Shown piece by piece: positions 11,315 through 21,478 of a stretch of 64,000 nucleotides of DNA. The stretch spans positions 62,001-126,000 of the forward strand of contig JANBPK010000720.1 of assembly GCA_027579435.1 (NCBI GenBank), written 5' to 3'. The notes under the pieces are model-generated. The model did not search any database and was not told where the DNA came from. It worked only from the letters and a program-made list of their open reading frames with translations. Within the stretch, counting starts at the first letter, position 1. The number at the start of each line of letters is the position of its first letter. The translations under genes were made by a program, and so were the position numbers. The DNA is from Candolleomyces eurysporus. Taxonomy: Eukaryota; Basidiomycota; Agaricomycetes; Agaricales; Psathyrellaceae.

Positions 11315-11949
11315 TCACTTGCTGCGCACAGAGGTGGGTGAAAGGGCGGACGGCGTCGGCGGAATAGGTTTGACCTTCAAGAGTTCCCCGAACCGGCTGA
11401 GAGGTTTGGAAAGATGGGCCGCAATCACAAAGCCCTGAAGTGAAAAATGCAGAAATTTTCAATGAAAAAAGCCACACTGTAGGGATAAAGCCCAAACCTT
11501 TTCCTGAAGGTCCTCCCAGTCCACCGTGTCTGTAGCGTTGAGCGCAAGTAGCATCAGCGGCTGTCTTGCAGGTTTATTCTCGACATCGTCTTCATTCACG
11601 CCATCGGTGGGTTCAACGTCATCGTCAATGGGGACCACGACTATCCTGCCAAACTTCTGCCAATGGTCAGTGGTCACGAAAAACGAAAAAAAAAGCGAAG
11701 GCGATAAACAGTGGGTGAAACACAAAACCAACTCACCTCGCTCTCCACCATCCCGTATTCCTGCTCCCTTGTCTCCTGCCAAACCTCCCCAGCTAGACCA
11801 ACAACGACCCGTATTTCATCCTTTGGTCGGTTGATATCCGCAGCGTAGGAGATCAACTCCCCCGAGACAGTCAAGAGAACTGCGGTGTGGAGATCGGGAA
11901 AGTCCAATACCCGTGAAAGGATATTGTGCAGCTTCGAGAGCATGAGCAT
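11315..11949 (-). CDS. lamtor2: Ragulator subunit LAMTOR2-like, roadblock/LC7 domain
   Basis: Three exons (11949-11737, 11656-11498, 11434-11315), all split in phase 0, encode 163 residues. The protein starts MLMLSKLHNILSRVL, followed by HTAVLLTVSGELISYAA, the strand-loop-strand of roadblock domains. It continues with IRVVVGLAGEVWQ, then GRIVVVPIDDD, LMLLALNATDT and GFVIAAHLSKPL. LAMTOR2 and its yeast counterparts help tether Rag GTPases to the lysosome or vacuole for TORC1 nutrient signalling. The protein is longer than animal LAMTOR2 (about 125 residues) because of an acidic insertion after VPIDDD and a Pro/Ser C-terminus. Family membership is fairly sure. Which LAMTOR/EGO subunit it matches is less sure, since roadblock proteins resemble each other; a plain roadblock protein is the alternative. 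Confidence 0.72.
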
Positions 11950-12338
11950 GGCGGGCGGAGGGGCAAGCGGAGAGCTGTTTGAGGGCAATAAGCTCCCCAG
12001 CAGCTTCCTGCGTGTCAACGACGTGCGATGGAAAGGACAAGGCGACGACGACGACGGTTGTTGCTCCCGTCGCGAATGATCCAATCGTCGGTCACACGAT
12101 CGTGATCGATATCCACGTGCGGCTACGCTACGCGCTCGAATATTTAATACAAGCTACAAGACACGACGTGGTAGAAATCGCCGTAAAATAATGATATGGC
12201 ATAAAAACGGAACGCTCAGAAAGAAGCAGTCGTCTATGTAGCTAGAGCAAAAGTAATTAAGCCGGATGTCCAGCCGAGGCTAATTAGAGAGGTGCCGCAG
12301 GTTAGCAACGATAACAAGTATTCAACATGGATCGTGTT
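11950..12338. other. Intergenic region between lamtor2-like and Mei2-like genes
   Basis: This holds the promoter side of the lamtor2-like gene and the 3' end of the Mei2-like gene. I see no coding segment. Confidence 0.5.
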
Positions 12339-14995
12339 TTATTTTGGTCCCTGACCTTGGGGAGTCTATGAGAGGGTCAGTCAAAGTGGATAACGGGAGA
12401 AGCAGCCTATGCTCACCAGGTAAGACATCAATTGCTGGTACGGAGGTCCGCCTGCAGGAGCAGATCCAGGAGGCATCCCATATCCAGGTGCCGCAGGCGG
12501 AGCGCCAGCCGGCCTCTGTTGCGCTTGCTGCAGCAGTGCCATGACGTTAGGCGGCAGCCCACCAGGAGGTGGTGTCGGAACTGGAGGTGGTACCCCGGTA
12601 TATGTAGCAGGCGGAGGCATAGAGCCAGGATACGCCGGCATACTTCCCGGGGGTGGTTGTGAATAGTAAGGGTTACCTTGGGGTATGGGTGGTGGTCCGG
12701 GTGGCATGATACCACGAGGAGGTACTGAGCTTGTTGGAGGGGTGGCCCCGCCAGCTTGGCCATTTTGAGGCTGTTTCAGCGCAGCAAGTAGCTCTTGGAC
12801 CCTTCGAGCTTGGTCTAACCTGTCTTCAGGAGCTGCCTGCTCGTATAGGAAGTCAGATATAGCTCCTGATAACTCAAAGGTTAATTACCTGCGGAGCAGC
12901 AACGGGAGGTGGCTGCGGGGCGCCAGTAAGGCACAGCANGGGGGAACGGGGGCACCGTAGCCAGTTGGAGGACCTCCGTAACCTCCCCTGTTATCGTTGT
13001 ATCGGTCATTATATCCTCCTCCTCCTCCACCTCCTCCTCCTCCGCGACCGCCACGGTTGTAGCCATCGTCTTCATAACGACGATTGCGATTGCTGTTGCT
13101 GTAATCATTACCTTGCCGGTCATAGTCATCGTCATATGAATTACGACTGCCACCTCCTCTTCCGCGACCACGTCCTCCGCGTCCGCGACCTCCTCGGTGG
13201 CTGCGGTTATCTTCCCAATTACGATGACCGCCGTGGCCGCCGTCCCTAAAAATGGTGAGATAATGATAAATATCAATGTATTAAGATAGCTCACTTGTTG
13301 CCGGGACCATTGTCCGAGGGGTCCCATGCGAATACAATGTCCATAACCCCATCTTGGAGACTTTGGTGACGGAGACGGTCGAACGCTTCATCGCATGCCT
13401 GAAAATTTCGTTCAGCAAAAAGACTCCAGGATACGGTTAGGAGACTTACTCTGGTATCATAGAACTCTATGTAACACGAACTAATATATCAAATTTAGCA
13501 ACAGAAGAGGCGGATAGGTTGCTAAACACATACTCAATGCGGTCTGGCACAGGTCGTGTACCTTTGACATCCCCAAATTGTTGGAATTTGCGGCGGACCT
13601 CGTTCTCATCGATGCCTTGCCCTGACGGAGAGCTGCGAAGAGTGACTTGAAGTGTCCCTTGGAATTGCTAAAAAAGCGTATGAGAGCATGTACGGCATCG
13701 AATGAATGTGGACCGACCTGATTCTTCTCTCGTTCCCCTCCTCGCTGGTCATCACGTGGAAGAGAGTAGTGAACATCAATCTAATGGACGAAAATGGGGA
13801 ACAATGGAATATTAGCCGGGGGGCAAAGGTATAAAATACTGTCACCCACGGGTCGCCCACTAATTTCTGAGCCCTGTAGTCTCTCTCTTGCTCTCTCTGC
13901 TGCACGAAGGTCGTACTAATGAACGGACTCAGCGTCTTACTCGACCGCTCAAATTGAAGCCACTCACGTAAGTCACAAACACCATGCCCCTTGTTGAAAT
14001 GAGATCAAAAAAGGTCTTAATTTCGCCGTGCTCTTCAAAAAGTCGACGAACGTCATCACTGCTGGTTTCATACTGGATAGTCACATATCAGTCCCTGCCT
14101 CGATGCCTCGACGCCGGGAGTTTGCGGCGCAAACTGTCACTTGCCTTGATGTTGCGAATAAATAAGGTTCGGCACGGCCGTTCGCGTTGAATTCGCTCTT
14201 CAATAATAGAGTCATGGACTTTGTCGTCTCTTTCTTTCCGTGGCTGACGAGGGCGTCGATTGTAATCGTTCTCATAACCTTGGGCTGGTCCATCTAATAC
14301 AAGAATATCTGGTGAGAAACTGTGCAATAAAGCGACAAAGAAAAATCGGGTGAGGAATGAAGAAACGTAGCCTGAAAGTGCACGCGGATCGCAGCAAAAA
14401 TCATGCCACTCTCAGGATTTGCGGTGTCTCAATGACCTCGAAAGACGTTCCAGCGAGATGAAGCGACTCAAAACCCGGTATGTCCTGAGAGACATTCTGA
14501 CTTTGAAGAGCACCAAAATGTGCTCAGCGCGGGGCGATGCGATCCTCAGCTCGGGGTGAGTAGTCCTTGCCGCGTTCCGCATGCCTCAAATTCAACTTCA
14601 CAAAATTGAACCCAACGGCTGGCCTTTGAAAAGTCGATATTCAATCTCAATTGTAGCGCACCTTCATACTTGTCGTAACCATCATATCCGGGAGCAGCGT
14701 TGTAGTGAGATGGATCGCCATAATTGTTGGACTGAAAATATGCACTGGGGCCCGGTGGCTGGACGTCATAGTCGGTATACGGCTGAGACTGATTTTCATA
14801 GGCATTGCTCATATTTGACCCATCGTAGGATGAGTAACCTCCTCCCCGCCCACGATTGTTGTAGCCACCTCTTCCGCGGTGGCCGGGCCCACCGCCCCTG
14901 TCGTAGCGATGCGAGCGGTCGGGGCCACCACTGGCGGGGGACCCGCCCCTTCGGGGGGCATCGTAGTTTCCACTGTATGGATGGTGACGGTTCAT
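12339..14995 (-). CDS. Mei2-like RNA-binding protein with two RRMs, RGG and Pro-rich tails
   Basis: Eleven exons are supported: 14995-14662, 14293-14145, 14072-13968, 13915-13850, 13780-13718, 13667-13534, 13480-13450, 13398-13295, 13245-12889, 12836-12417 and 12365-12339. The product has about 596 residues. The N-terminus is rich in Gly, Tyr and Arg. RRM1 has RNP2 as LFIRNI, interrupted by a GC/AG intron, and RNP1 as RGMVFVTY. The signature YDLRAAERARERLQGSEISGRP follows, then HYSLPRD. RRM2 starts at FQGTLQVTLR and contains CYIEFYDTRACDEAF. An arginine-glycine-rich stretch and a proline-rich C-terminus end the protein. This layout resembles fungal Mei2-like and Csx1-type proteins acting in RNA regulation. 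The N at 12940 leaves the total one base short, so an indel is hidden there. Intron 1 is unusually long (368 nt). Confidence 0.82.
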
Positions 14996-15359
14996 ATCTT
15001 CACGAATTTTGGACAAATTTGCGGCTCAGATGACGTGGCCGTGGAGAAAGTTGCAAGCAGGGCAGTGGCGCAGGGTGCGGGACGAAAGACTAGACAAGAA
15101 TGGNGACGACGAGGGCGAGCTCGTCACTTAGGAAACTCAGCGATACGGGCGATGAAGAGGTGGAGCAGAAGTGTTGTCGTCGTTGGTGGGCGTTCAAGAG
15201 AAAAGAATTGAAGGGAAAAATGCCGTCTTGACGGAGTTTCGGGAAAAGCCGCAAAGCGCATGGCCATTGCGCGGCAGGCTTGGGCCCTGGCTGCGCTGCT
15301 GCTGTGCGCTTGTACTACTTGCAACAATCAACTCCACCTCCGTGTCACCTCCTTCCCCC
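14996..15359. promoter_or_regulatory. Divergent promoter between the Mei2-like gene and rab5
   Basis: The two start codons face away from each other across 364 bp. No clear TATA box is seen. The promoter role is inferred from position. Confidence 0.45.
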
Positions 15360-16384
15360 ATGTCCAAGCAATTCCAGTTCAAGCTCGTTCTNCTCGGTGA
15401 GCTCGCTGTTNCATCGCCAGAGCCCCCATTGACCGCCCCACAGGCGAATCGGCCGTTGGAAAGTCCAGGTACAGTCGTCATGCTACGTGAACACACCTGG
15501 GAAGCTCTAATTCCATTCAGCCTCGTGCTCCGTTTCGTGAAGGATCAGTTCGACGACTACAGAGAGAGCACCATTGGCGGTCAGTGTCGCCCTCGACCTG
15601 CACCANCCCCCCATTAACATCTCCCTCTAGCCGCCTTCTTGACTCAAACCGTAACATTGGATGATCAGTCGACGGTCAAGTTCGAAATATGGTGCGCTCC
15701 ATCATCTTCCCTCCTATCCGAGCAGGTCGGTCTCCAACAGACTTCACAACAGGGACACCGCAGGTCAGGAACGATACAAGGCAAGTGTTAACCTTTAATA
15801 AATGAGCTCTCATTTGCCGGCCATTAACCCCCGTTCCTCAGTCTCTAGTACGTATCACCCTCTATCACCCTCTTGCAACCACCATCCTTATCACGCCTGC
15901 TATCAGGCACCCATGTACTACAGGAACGCCAACTGTGCCGTCGTCGTCTATGACATAACGCAAGCGCAATCCTTGGAGAAGGCGCGTACGTGGATCCGAG
16001 AGCTCCAACGACAAGCCGACCCCTCAATAGTCATTGCACTTTGCGGCAACAAGACTGATTTGGGTGCAAGACGCCAGGTGTCGCAAGAGGAAGCCCAGAA
16101 GTACGCCGAGGAGGAAGGTCTGATGTGGGCGGAAACTAGTGCCAAGACTGGAGAAGGCGTCCAGGAGATCTTCACAGCTATCGGTGCGCAGCATTCAGCC
16201 CTCTCCGTCGTCGTCGTCAAACTCATTATTATTATTGTTATTCAACTCTACAGCCAAGAAGCTCCCTCTGACTGCCCCACCGTCTGCACGACCTGGGGTC
16301 TCGCGGGGTCCTGGTGTCAGAACAGGGGTTGACCTCAATAAACAGCAGACTGGACAAGGCCAGACAGACCCTTGCAACTGCTGA
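15360..16384 (+). CDS. rab5: Rab5-family small GTPase (Vps21/Ypt5)
   Basis: Eight exons (15360-15396, 15444-15468, 15521-15579, 15631-15691, 15753-15780, 15842-15847, 15907-16183, 16254-16384) total 624 nt and code 207 residues, the usual Rab length. All GTP-binding motifs are present: P-loop GESAVGKS, effector-region threonine in DYRESTIGAAF, DTAGQERYKSLAPMYYRNA, NKTD and ETSAKTG. The protein ends in CNC, a double-cysteine signal for geranylgeranylation. SKQFQFKLVLLGE and the switch II sequence are diagnostic of Rab5. Rab5 drives early endosome fusion and endocytic sorting. Exon 6 is a 6-nt micro-exon (two codons, Ser-Leu) and the intron before it starts with GC rather than GT. A splice solution missing it would lose conserved switch II residues. 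Confidence 0.95.
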
Positions 16385-16787
16385 TTTCTCCCCGTTGCCA
16401 TTTACTGTATGCCCCGCCCCGATGTTATTCCTCACGCCATTTTCTTCATCCTAATGTAGCTTTGCTATCCTTGTTGTTCAGTTCGGCCACATTCCATTCT
16501 ATCTGCCTAGCTTTGTAACGTACTACATCTTCTGCATTTCACAGCTTTCTCATGGTTTAATGGACTTTTTTTTGGGATAGAATTTTCCGCTTTATTTGCA
16601 ACAAATGATAGCAACAGCGTTTTTAAGATGAGCATGATACATATTGGCGGAGGTATAACGAAGTGTGACGATAGCAGGTATAAAGATACATGAGACTTTA
16701 ACTCGGTGGGTAGTTATGAGGCAAAAACGGTAAGAATTACAGCGAACAAAGGATTAGATAGAATAGAAATGCTGAAGATTATGAATA
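16385..16787. other. Convergent 3' intergenic region
   Basis: This separates the stops of rab5 and the RasGEF gene. It is AT-rich and probably holds both 3' untranslated regions. No gene was seen. Confidence 0.5.
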
Positions 16788-19353
16788 TTAAAAGCCGGCC
16801 TGTTCGAGCCCATTGCGAAAGTCAGCGTTCCTTAGCTCGATGTGCTGAACATCCTGGCTCTTCGCCCAAAACCAAGAGTTATCGGCTGAATTGATTGCGT
16901 CCCTGAGTTGTGTTTGAATGAATGCGGTGATGTATTCGTCATAAATATGTTGTGGTGGTCGATGTTGGAATTTGAGTAGCAAGGAAATGGTTTCGTGCCA
17001 GCGTTGCAGTTGAATGAAAGATATGCGATCAGGTTCGTCGCGGAATTGCTCGCGAGTGCGGATGAGGTCGGTGAGATACATAGTAATGAAGGGAACGCAG
17101 GGTACGGCACTGTCCACATTGGACAGTAGGTTTCGATAGCCAGCGAAACCCCCGGTAGGTTCATTGTGTTTAAGGAGTGCATCGAGTTGAGACTTGCGAC
17201 CGACGTGGGCCCAGGTGAGATGAAGGCGTGTAATAACGACGCTGGACAGGGCGCTGATGATAGAGCTCATCGACGAGAAGTTGAAGTTGGCACGACATCG
17301 CTGATATCAACAAGTCAGATTGCAGCCGAAACGATTAAAAAGTCAGAAATTGTGCTCACCTCAGCGACCTTGATCCAGTGGTCGATGGTGTTGGCACGCT
17401 TTGTGATTTGATCTTGATTGAGAATGCTCATCTTGACCCATCCACCGAGTTTGTCATAAGTGCTGCAGAAGGTGACCAGATTGTGGACCTCGTGCCCTGA
17501 TTGAGTGTTGACATAGGTTAGGCACTCCCTTGGTGTTATCTTGGAGTACAGGTGGTATTCGTAGAGCGTCAGCTGGTCCGCCAAATACCCAGAGTCTACT
17601 CGAAGGACGTCGTTCTTGTGGTCCTTGGTTTTGAGAGGCTTTTTTGGAGTAAGGCCTTTTGGCGGTCGTACGGGATCCGCGAAAGTCTGGAATATGCATG
17701 AGAGGCGGAACATTGACATTGACATGAGAGATGCAAAGAGGGACTCACCAGCCGCTGGAGGTTCTGTAGGAGTGCCTGCCCTTCAGTAGGTAAACGCGGG
17801 GTCGCGACCTGTCTGATAAAATCAGGTAACCGCTGAGCAATATGCGGGTCTTCCTCTAAAAGCCGATGCTCTTCAAGCCACAGGTTAAACACTTCAAGAA
17901 CATGACGCTGGGTAGGTACGAGGCAACGCCTTTTCCAGTCCTCCACTTCAACCTGATTTAAATTGTCAGGGCGTGTCATGGAGAACCGATCAAGCAACAA
18001 GTCNAAAAAGTTCTTCGGATGTGGTGAATGTTCGAAATGTCATGAGGAAAATGGAGGGGAACGGGTCCCGCCCTAATGCCGGATTAACGCCACATTCTGG
18101 TCGCACAGACGTGGACGTACGGGTTGGATTGGAGAAGGCGATGTCTGAGGTTAATCGTTCGACTAGAGCCAGCAGACTCCCTGATCGTACGTTCCCGGCC
18201 TGATCGAGTTCCAGCTCATCAGCATGCGCCGGGAGAATGTACCACGGTCTCTCCAGAACTTTGAACGGAGTCTGCGGACGAGGCTCGTGTCCTTTGCTTC
18301 CACTGCCCTGGCGCAACATCTGTGATCGAGACCGCTTTGCCAATGCTTGAAAGGAGCCGCTGATATCTGGATGAGCGAGCTCGTCAATCTCACGTGTATC
18401 ACGGTTTTCGATGAGGGTGGAGAGTCTGGTGAGAGCAGAATTATCGTTGACAATCAAAGGGCGCCGCCGTAAGCTTCGACTGGATAAAGAAGAAGCTCGC
18501 GTGCGTAATTCGAGTTGCTCGTGTGGGAGAGGTGGTACGGGTTTATTATAAAACAGCGGCGCAGATTGGGCTGGGGGATNGGGGCATAGGAGTGGTGGGC
18601 GATGGTGGCGGCGGCGGCAAGCTCTTCATGCGAGAGCGAGAGTAAGCGCGCTGAGGCACATGGAGGAGATTAGCATCGACTTCTCCCTGAGAACGACCAT
18701 TTAGAGCCTCTCGCGACGCGGTGCGAGATATAGATTGGGATGACGACTGTCTCTGGCTCTAAGGTTACCGGAATTAGATGAGATGAGAACAGCAACACAA
18801 CAGAAACGAGGGGACATACCGGAGGATTATTCTGCCAATATACGGGTGGATTTGAGGGTCCCGGTGCTGAATCAATCAGACCAAGGCTAGATGTTGATGC
18901 AGCGCTGTAGAGCTGCTCGGCCTGGAACTCGTACACCCGCAATTCTTCTCGCATCTCGAGTAGGCGTCTTGTCATCTGAGGGGTGAGCGGCTTGACAAAG
19001 GCCTCAGGAATCCAACCAACGAGGGAGCCGCCTCTCCGCATCGCTGCCCACCACCCCGTCCCCTCCTTCTTGACCACCTCAAGGATCTCATTCCTCCGGA
19101 ACGGCAGGGCGTTCTCCTCGTCCGCAGTGAAGTCATGAAGACAAAGCACCGAACATATGACAATGACCGGACTTGTGGAGGCCGGCGCTGGTGCTGACTC
19201 GCTTGAGGATGAATGGCTTCCGCCGAGCGACGAAGCTGGGGAATTGGAGTCGTCCGACGAGATGAGAGAGATCGAACTTGAATTGTACGGAGAGGGTTGA
19301 ATATGGAGGTCCAGAATCTGCCGGGTAGATATCGACCTGGGCCCTGAGGTCAT
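16788..19353 (-). CDS. cdc25: Ras guanine-nucleotide exchange factor, SH3-RasGEF_N-RasGEF
   Basis: The first exon (19353-18820) encodes a Ser-rich leader and an SH3 domain (VLCLHDFTADEENALPFRR, GTGWWAAM, GWIPEAFVKPL). After a disordered linker comes the RasGEF N-terminal (REM) module (DPFPSIFLMTFRTFTTSEELF). The CDC25 homology catalytic domain follows (YLADQLTLYEYHLYSKITP near 17600 to TRLHLTWAHV, CVPFITMYLTDL, ISFIQLQRWHETI). The protein ends shortly after the catalytic domain. Cdc25/Ste6-type exchange factors load GTP onto Ras at membranes and link nutrients or pheromone to cAMP or MAPK signalling. Two Ns, at 18580 and 18004, must hide single-base indels, because the clear protein continues in another frame on the far side. 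The ATG at 19353 is the first in frame; an upstream exon is possible. Confidence 0.9.
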
Positions 19354-19802
19354 GGAAGGGGGCGTCTGACGTCCAGGAAGGCAACGGCGAGGATAAAACG
19401 CAGCAGGATGGGCCAAGTGGTCAACACCTTTGTCAGGGCTCCTAGGCGATATACGAGCATATCATTGAGTGATTGCCCGCTTTTTTCGTGTGTTGCGAAC
19501 ATGCAACCATCAAATACCAATACATTCTCCCACAGCCTTACTGCAGATCGCCTCCCGGTTCCCATTAGAAATCGCCTCCAATTTACGGCATTGCCCAGCA
19601 GTCCTGAGCGCTGCCAATGCTGGGCTGTTTGACCCTATCATGCATTGAAAACTTTCTGGATGCCTCACAGTCGGTGTGTCGGCGAAATGCTGTGCATTTC
19701 TCCCCAGATTGATCATCANTTGCCCTGTTCTGGCGTACAACTCCGCACAGACGCGCTTCTCCACCTCATACCCCTACTTCCAGCTTCGTGGTCTGATTGA
19801 AG
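19354..19802. promoter_or_regulatory. Divergent promoter between the RasGEF gene and ist1
   Basis: This 449-bp stretch lies between the two outward-facing start codons. I see no coding segment and no distinctive motif. Confidence 0.4.
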
Positions 19803-21011
19803 ATGTCGTTATGGAATGCAGCCAAAGCAAAGGTAAGTGTTGGTCATCCGTTGGTTATTGATAGCAATACCGATTCTTACCCTTGGGTAGATACAACTGC
19901 GGTGACTACAATCTAACCGCCTGGATGGCTTTATCATGGATCCTGACGCCGAGTCAGATTGTCCGTTCAGCGGTTGAGAACTCTGCAGCAGAAGAAAGAA
20001 GCGCAAGCGAAAGCGGCTCGCCGCGATATCGCGACCTTACTCGAGCGAGGGAAGCTCGAGACCGCTCGGATTAAAGTAGAGTCCAGTAAGTCCGCAGGGT
20101 TATTGTAGGTCCATCGGGCGACTCTAAGCCCCGCTCCAGTCATCCATGAGGACATTCATATCGAATTACTCGAGTTGCTGGAATTGTATTGTGAGCTCCT
20201 GCTTGCGCGGTTCGGGGTTCTCGATCAGAAGTGAGTACGATAGCCCTCGGCTTCCGCTCAGCGATACCTAACTAGCTCCAATACAGTGTCCGAATACCCG
20301 ACCCTGGTGAGTTCACCGTTGATATGATGTCCTCACCATTGGGTTACTAAATACATAACGTTCAGGGATCAGTGAAGGCGTTTGCAGCATAATTCGTGCC
20401 GCTCCGAGCACGGAGCTTAAAGGTAGACAGTCAGCTCGATGATCTAGAAGTTTCTGATTTATATTAACAGAACTGCACATTCTCCGAGACATACTTATGC
20501 ACAAGTATGGCAGGGAATTCTCTGCTGGCGTTATGGAGAACAAGGACGGTTGCGTCAGTGAAAGGGTATGAAAAAGCCAACCCTCTCCCGTGTAACCCAC
20601 CCCACCTGACCCGCACGTACCAAGGTGATGCGGAAGCTGGACTTGGGAACACCATCAGAAGACCTGGTAAATGGGTATCTTTCCGAAATAGCGAGGGGAT
20701 ACGGAGTGCCCTGGACATCCCCAGGTGGAAAGAATGAAAACAGCCAGGCAAGTATTTTCTATGCTCTGCTTCGCTAATCATCATGACATGCATACACTGC
20801 ACCGCAGGTTACGGAGGAACGGGACACAGGGTCCCAGATACCCGAAGAAGAAGGGAAGAACCCGGAAAACGAAAAACAAAACAAATCAGAAGACCCTAAG
20901 AATAGTAAACAAGGAGCGAATTCGAATGCTCAACCGGATCCTTCGCCACCACCACCTCTAGACGACTTCGAAGCTCTTGCTCAACGGTTTGCTGACTTGA
21001 AGAAGAGATAA
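19803..21011 (+). CDS. ist1: ESCRT-III-associated protein Ist1
   Basis: Nine exons (19803-19832, 19891-19901, 19958-20085, 20140-20230, 20287-20306, 20366-20422, 20471-20565, 20625-20747, 20808-21011) total 759 nt, coding 252 residues. The ESCRT-III-like helical domain is nearly textbook: MSLWNAAKAKIQLRLSVQRL, RRDIATLLERGKLETARIKV, IIHEDIHIELLELLELYCEL, IIRAAPSTELKELHILRDIL and KYGREFSA. An acidic, proline-bearing linker follows. The C-terminus, DDFEALAQRFADLKKR, is a MIM1-type helix that binds the MIT domain of Vps4. Ist1 regulates Vps4 in multivesicular body sorting. Exon 2 is an 11-nt micro-exon and the last intron starts with GC. Confidence 0.95.
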
Positions 21012-21478
21012 ATTCGTATCAATTTTATCCTGTCACATCTAAATTTTATTTTCATGATACAGCATGATTCCAATACCTCCAACTGGTCACAGATCGAGAG
21101 GTATGTTCCGAGCCTCACACACATTGGTGAATGCCATAAGATACAGGGTTGTAAGATGGTCACATTAGCCACCAGCTCGAGCTGTTCGCTCCCGAGCTTT
21201 CGTCCAAGGCTGAACTTCAGGCAGGGAAGACAAGGTTCGAGCACTCGATACAAGGCAAGTCCTGGAGCATCGGGCCTTGTTACGAGATTCGGCACCAGTG
21301 GCGTTTCCCAGGCACACGTAGAGTTTTAGTGAACCCTTAAAATGAGCGCTTGTGGACTGAAGACGATGACATGTCATATACAATAGAAATGGTGCAGGAA
21401 GACCCTGGAGCTCCTTGCCATTAAACACCACTCCCTCCCTCGTTTTGTCCGCCATATTGACCATCGCTGCAGGCGGGA
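21012..21478. other. Intergenic region
   Basis: This lies between ist1 and the first tandem methyltransferase. It holds the ist1 3' end and a promoter; no coding segment was recognised. An upstream non-coding exon of the methyltransferase is possible, since a pyrimidine tract and CTGCAG precede the ATG. Confidence 0.4.

Noticed and set aside
12881..13327. Minus-strand ORF rich in Val, Ala and Glu next to the RGG region
   Set aside because: It is another frame of the Gly/Arg-rich exon of the Mei2-like gene; the true frame joins RRM2 in phase.
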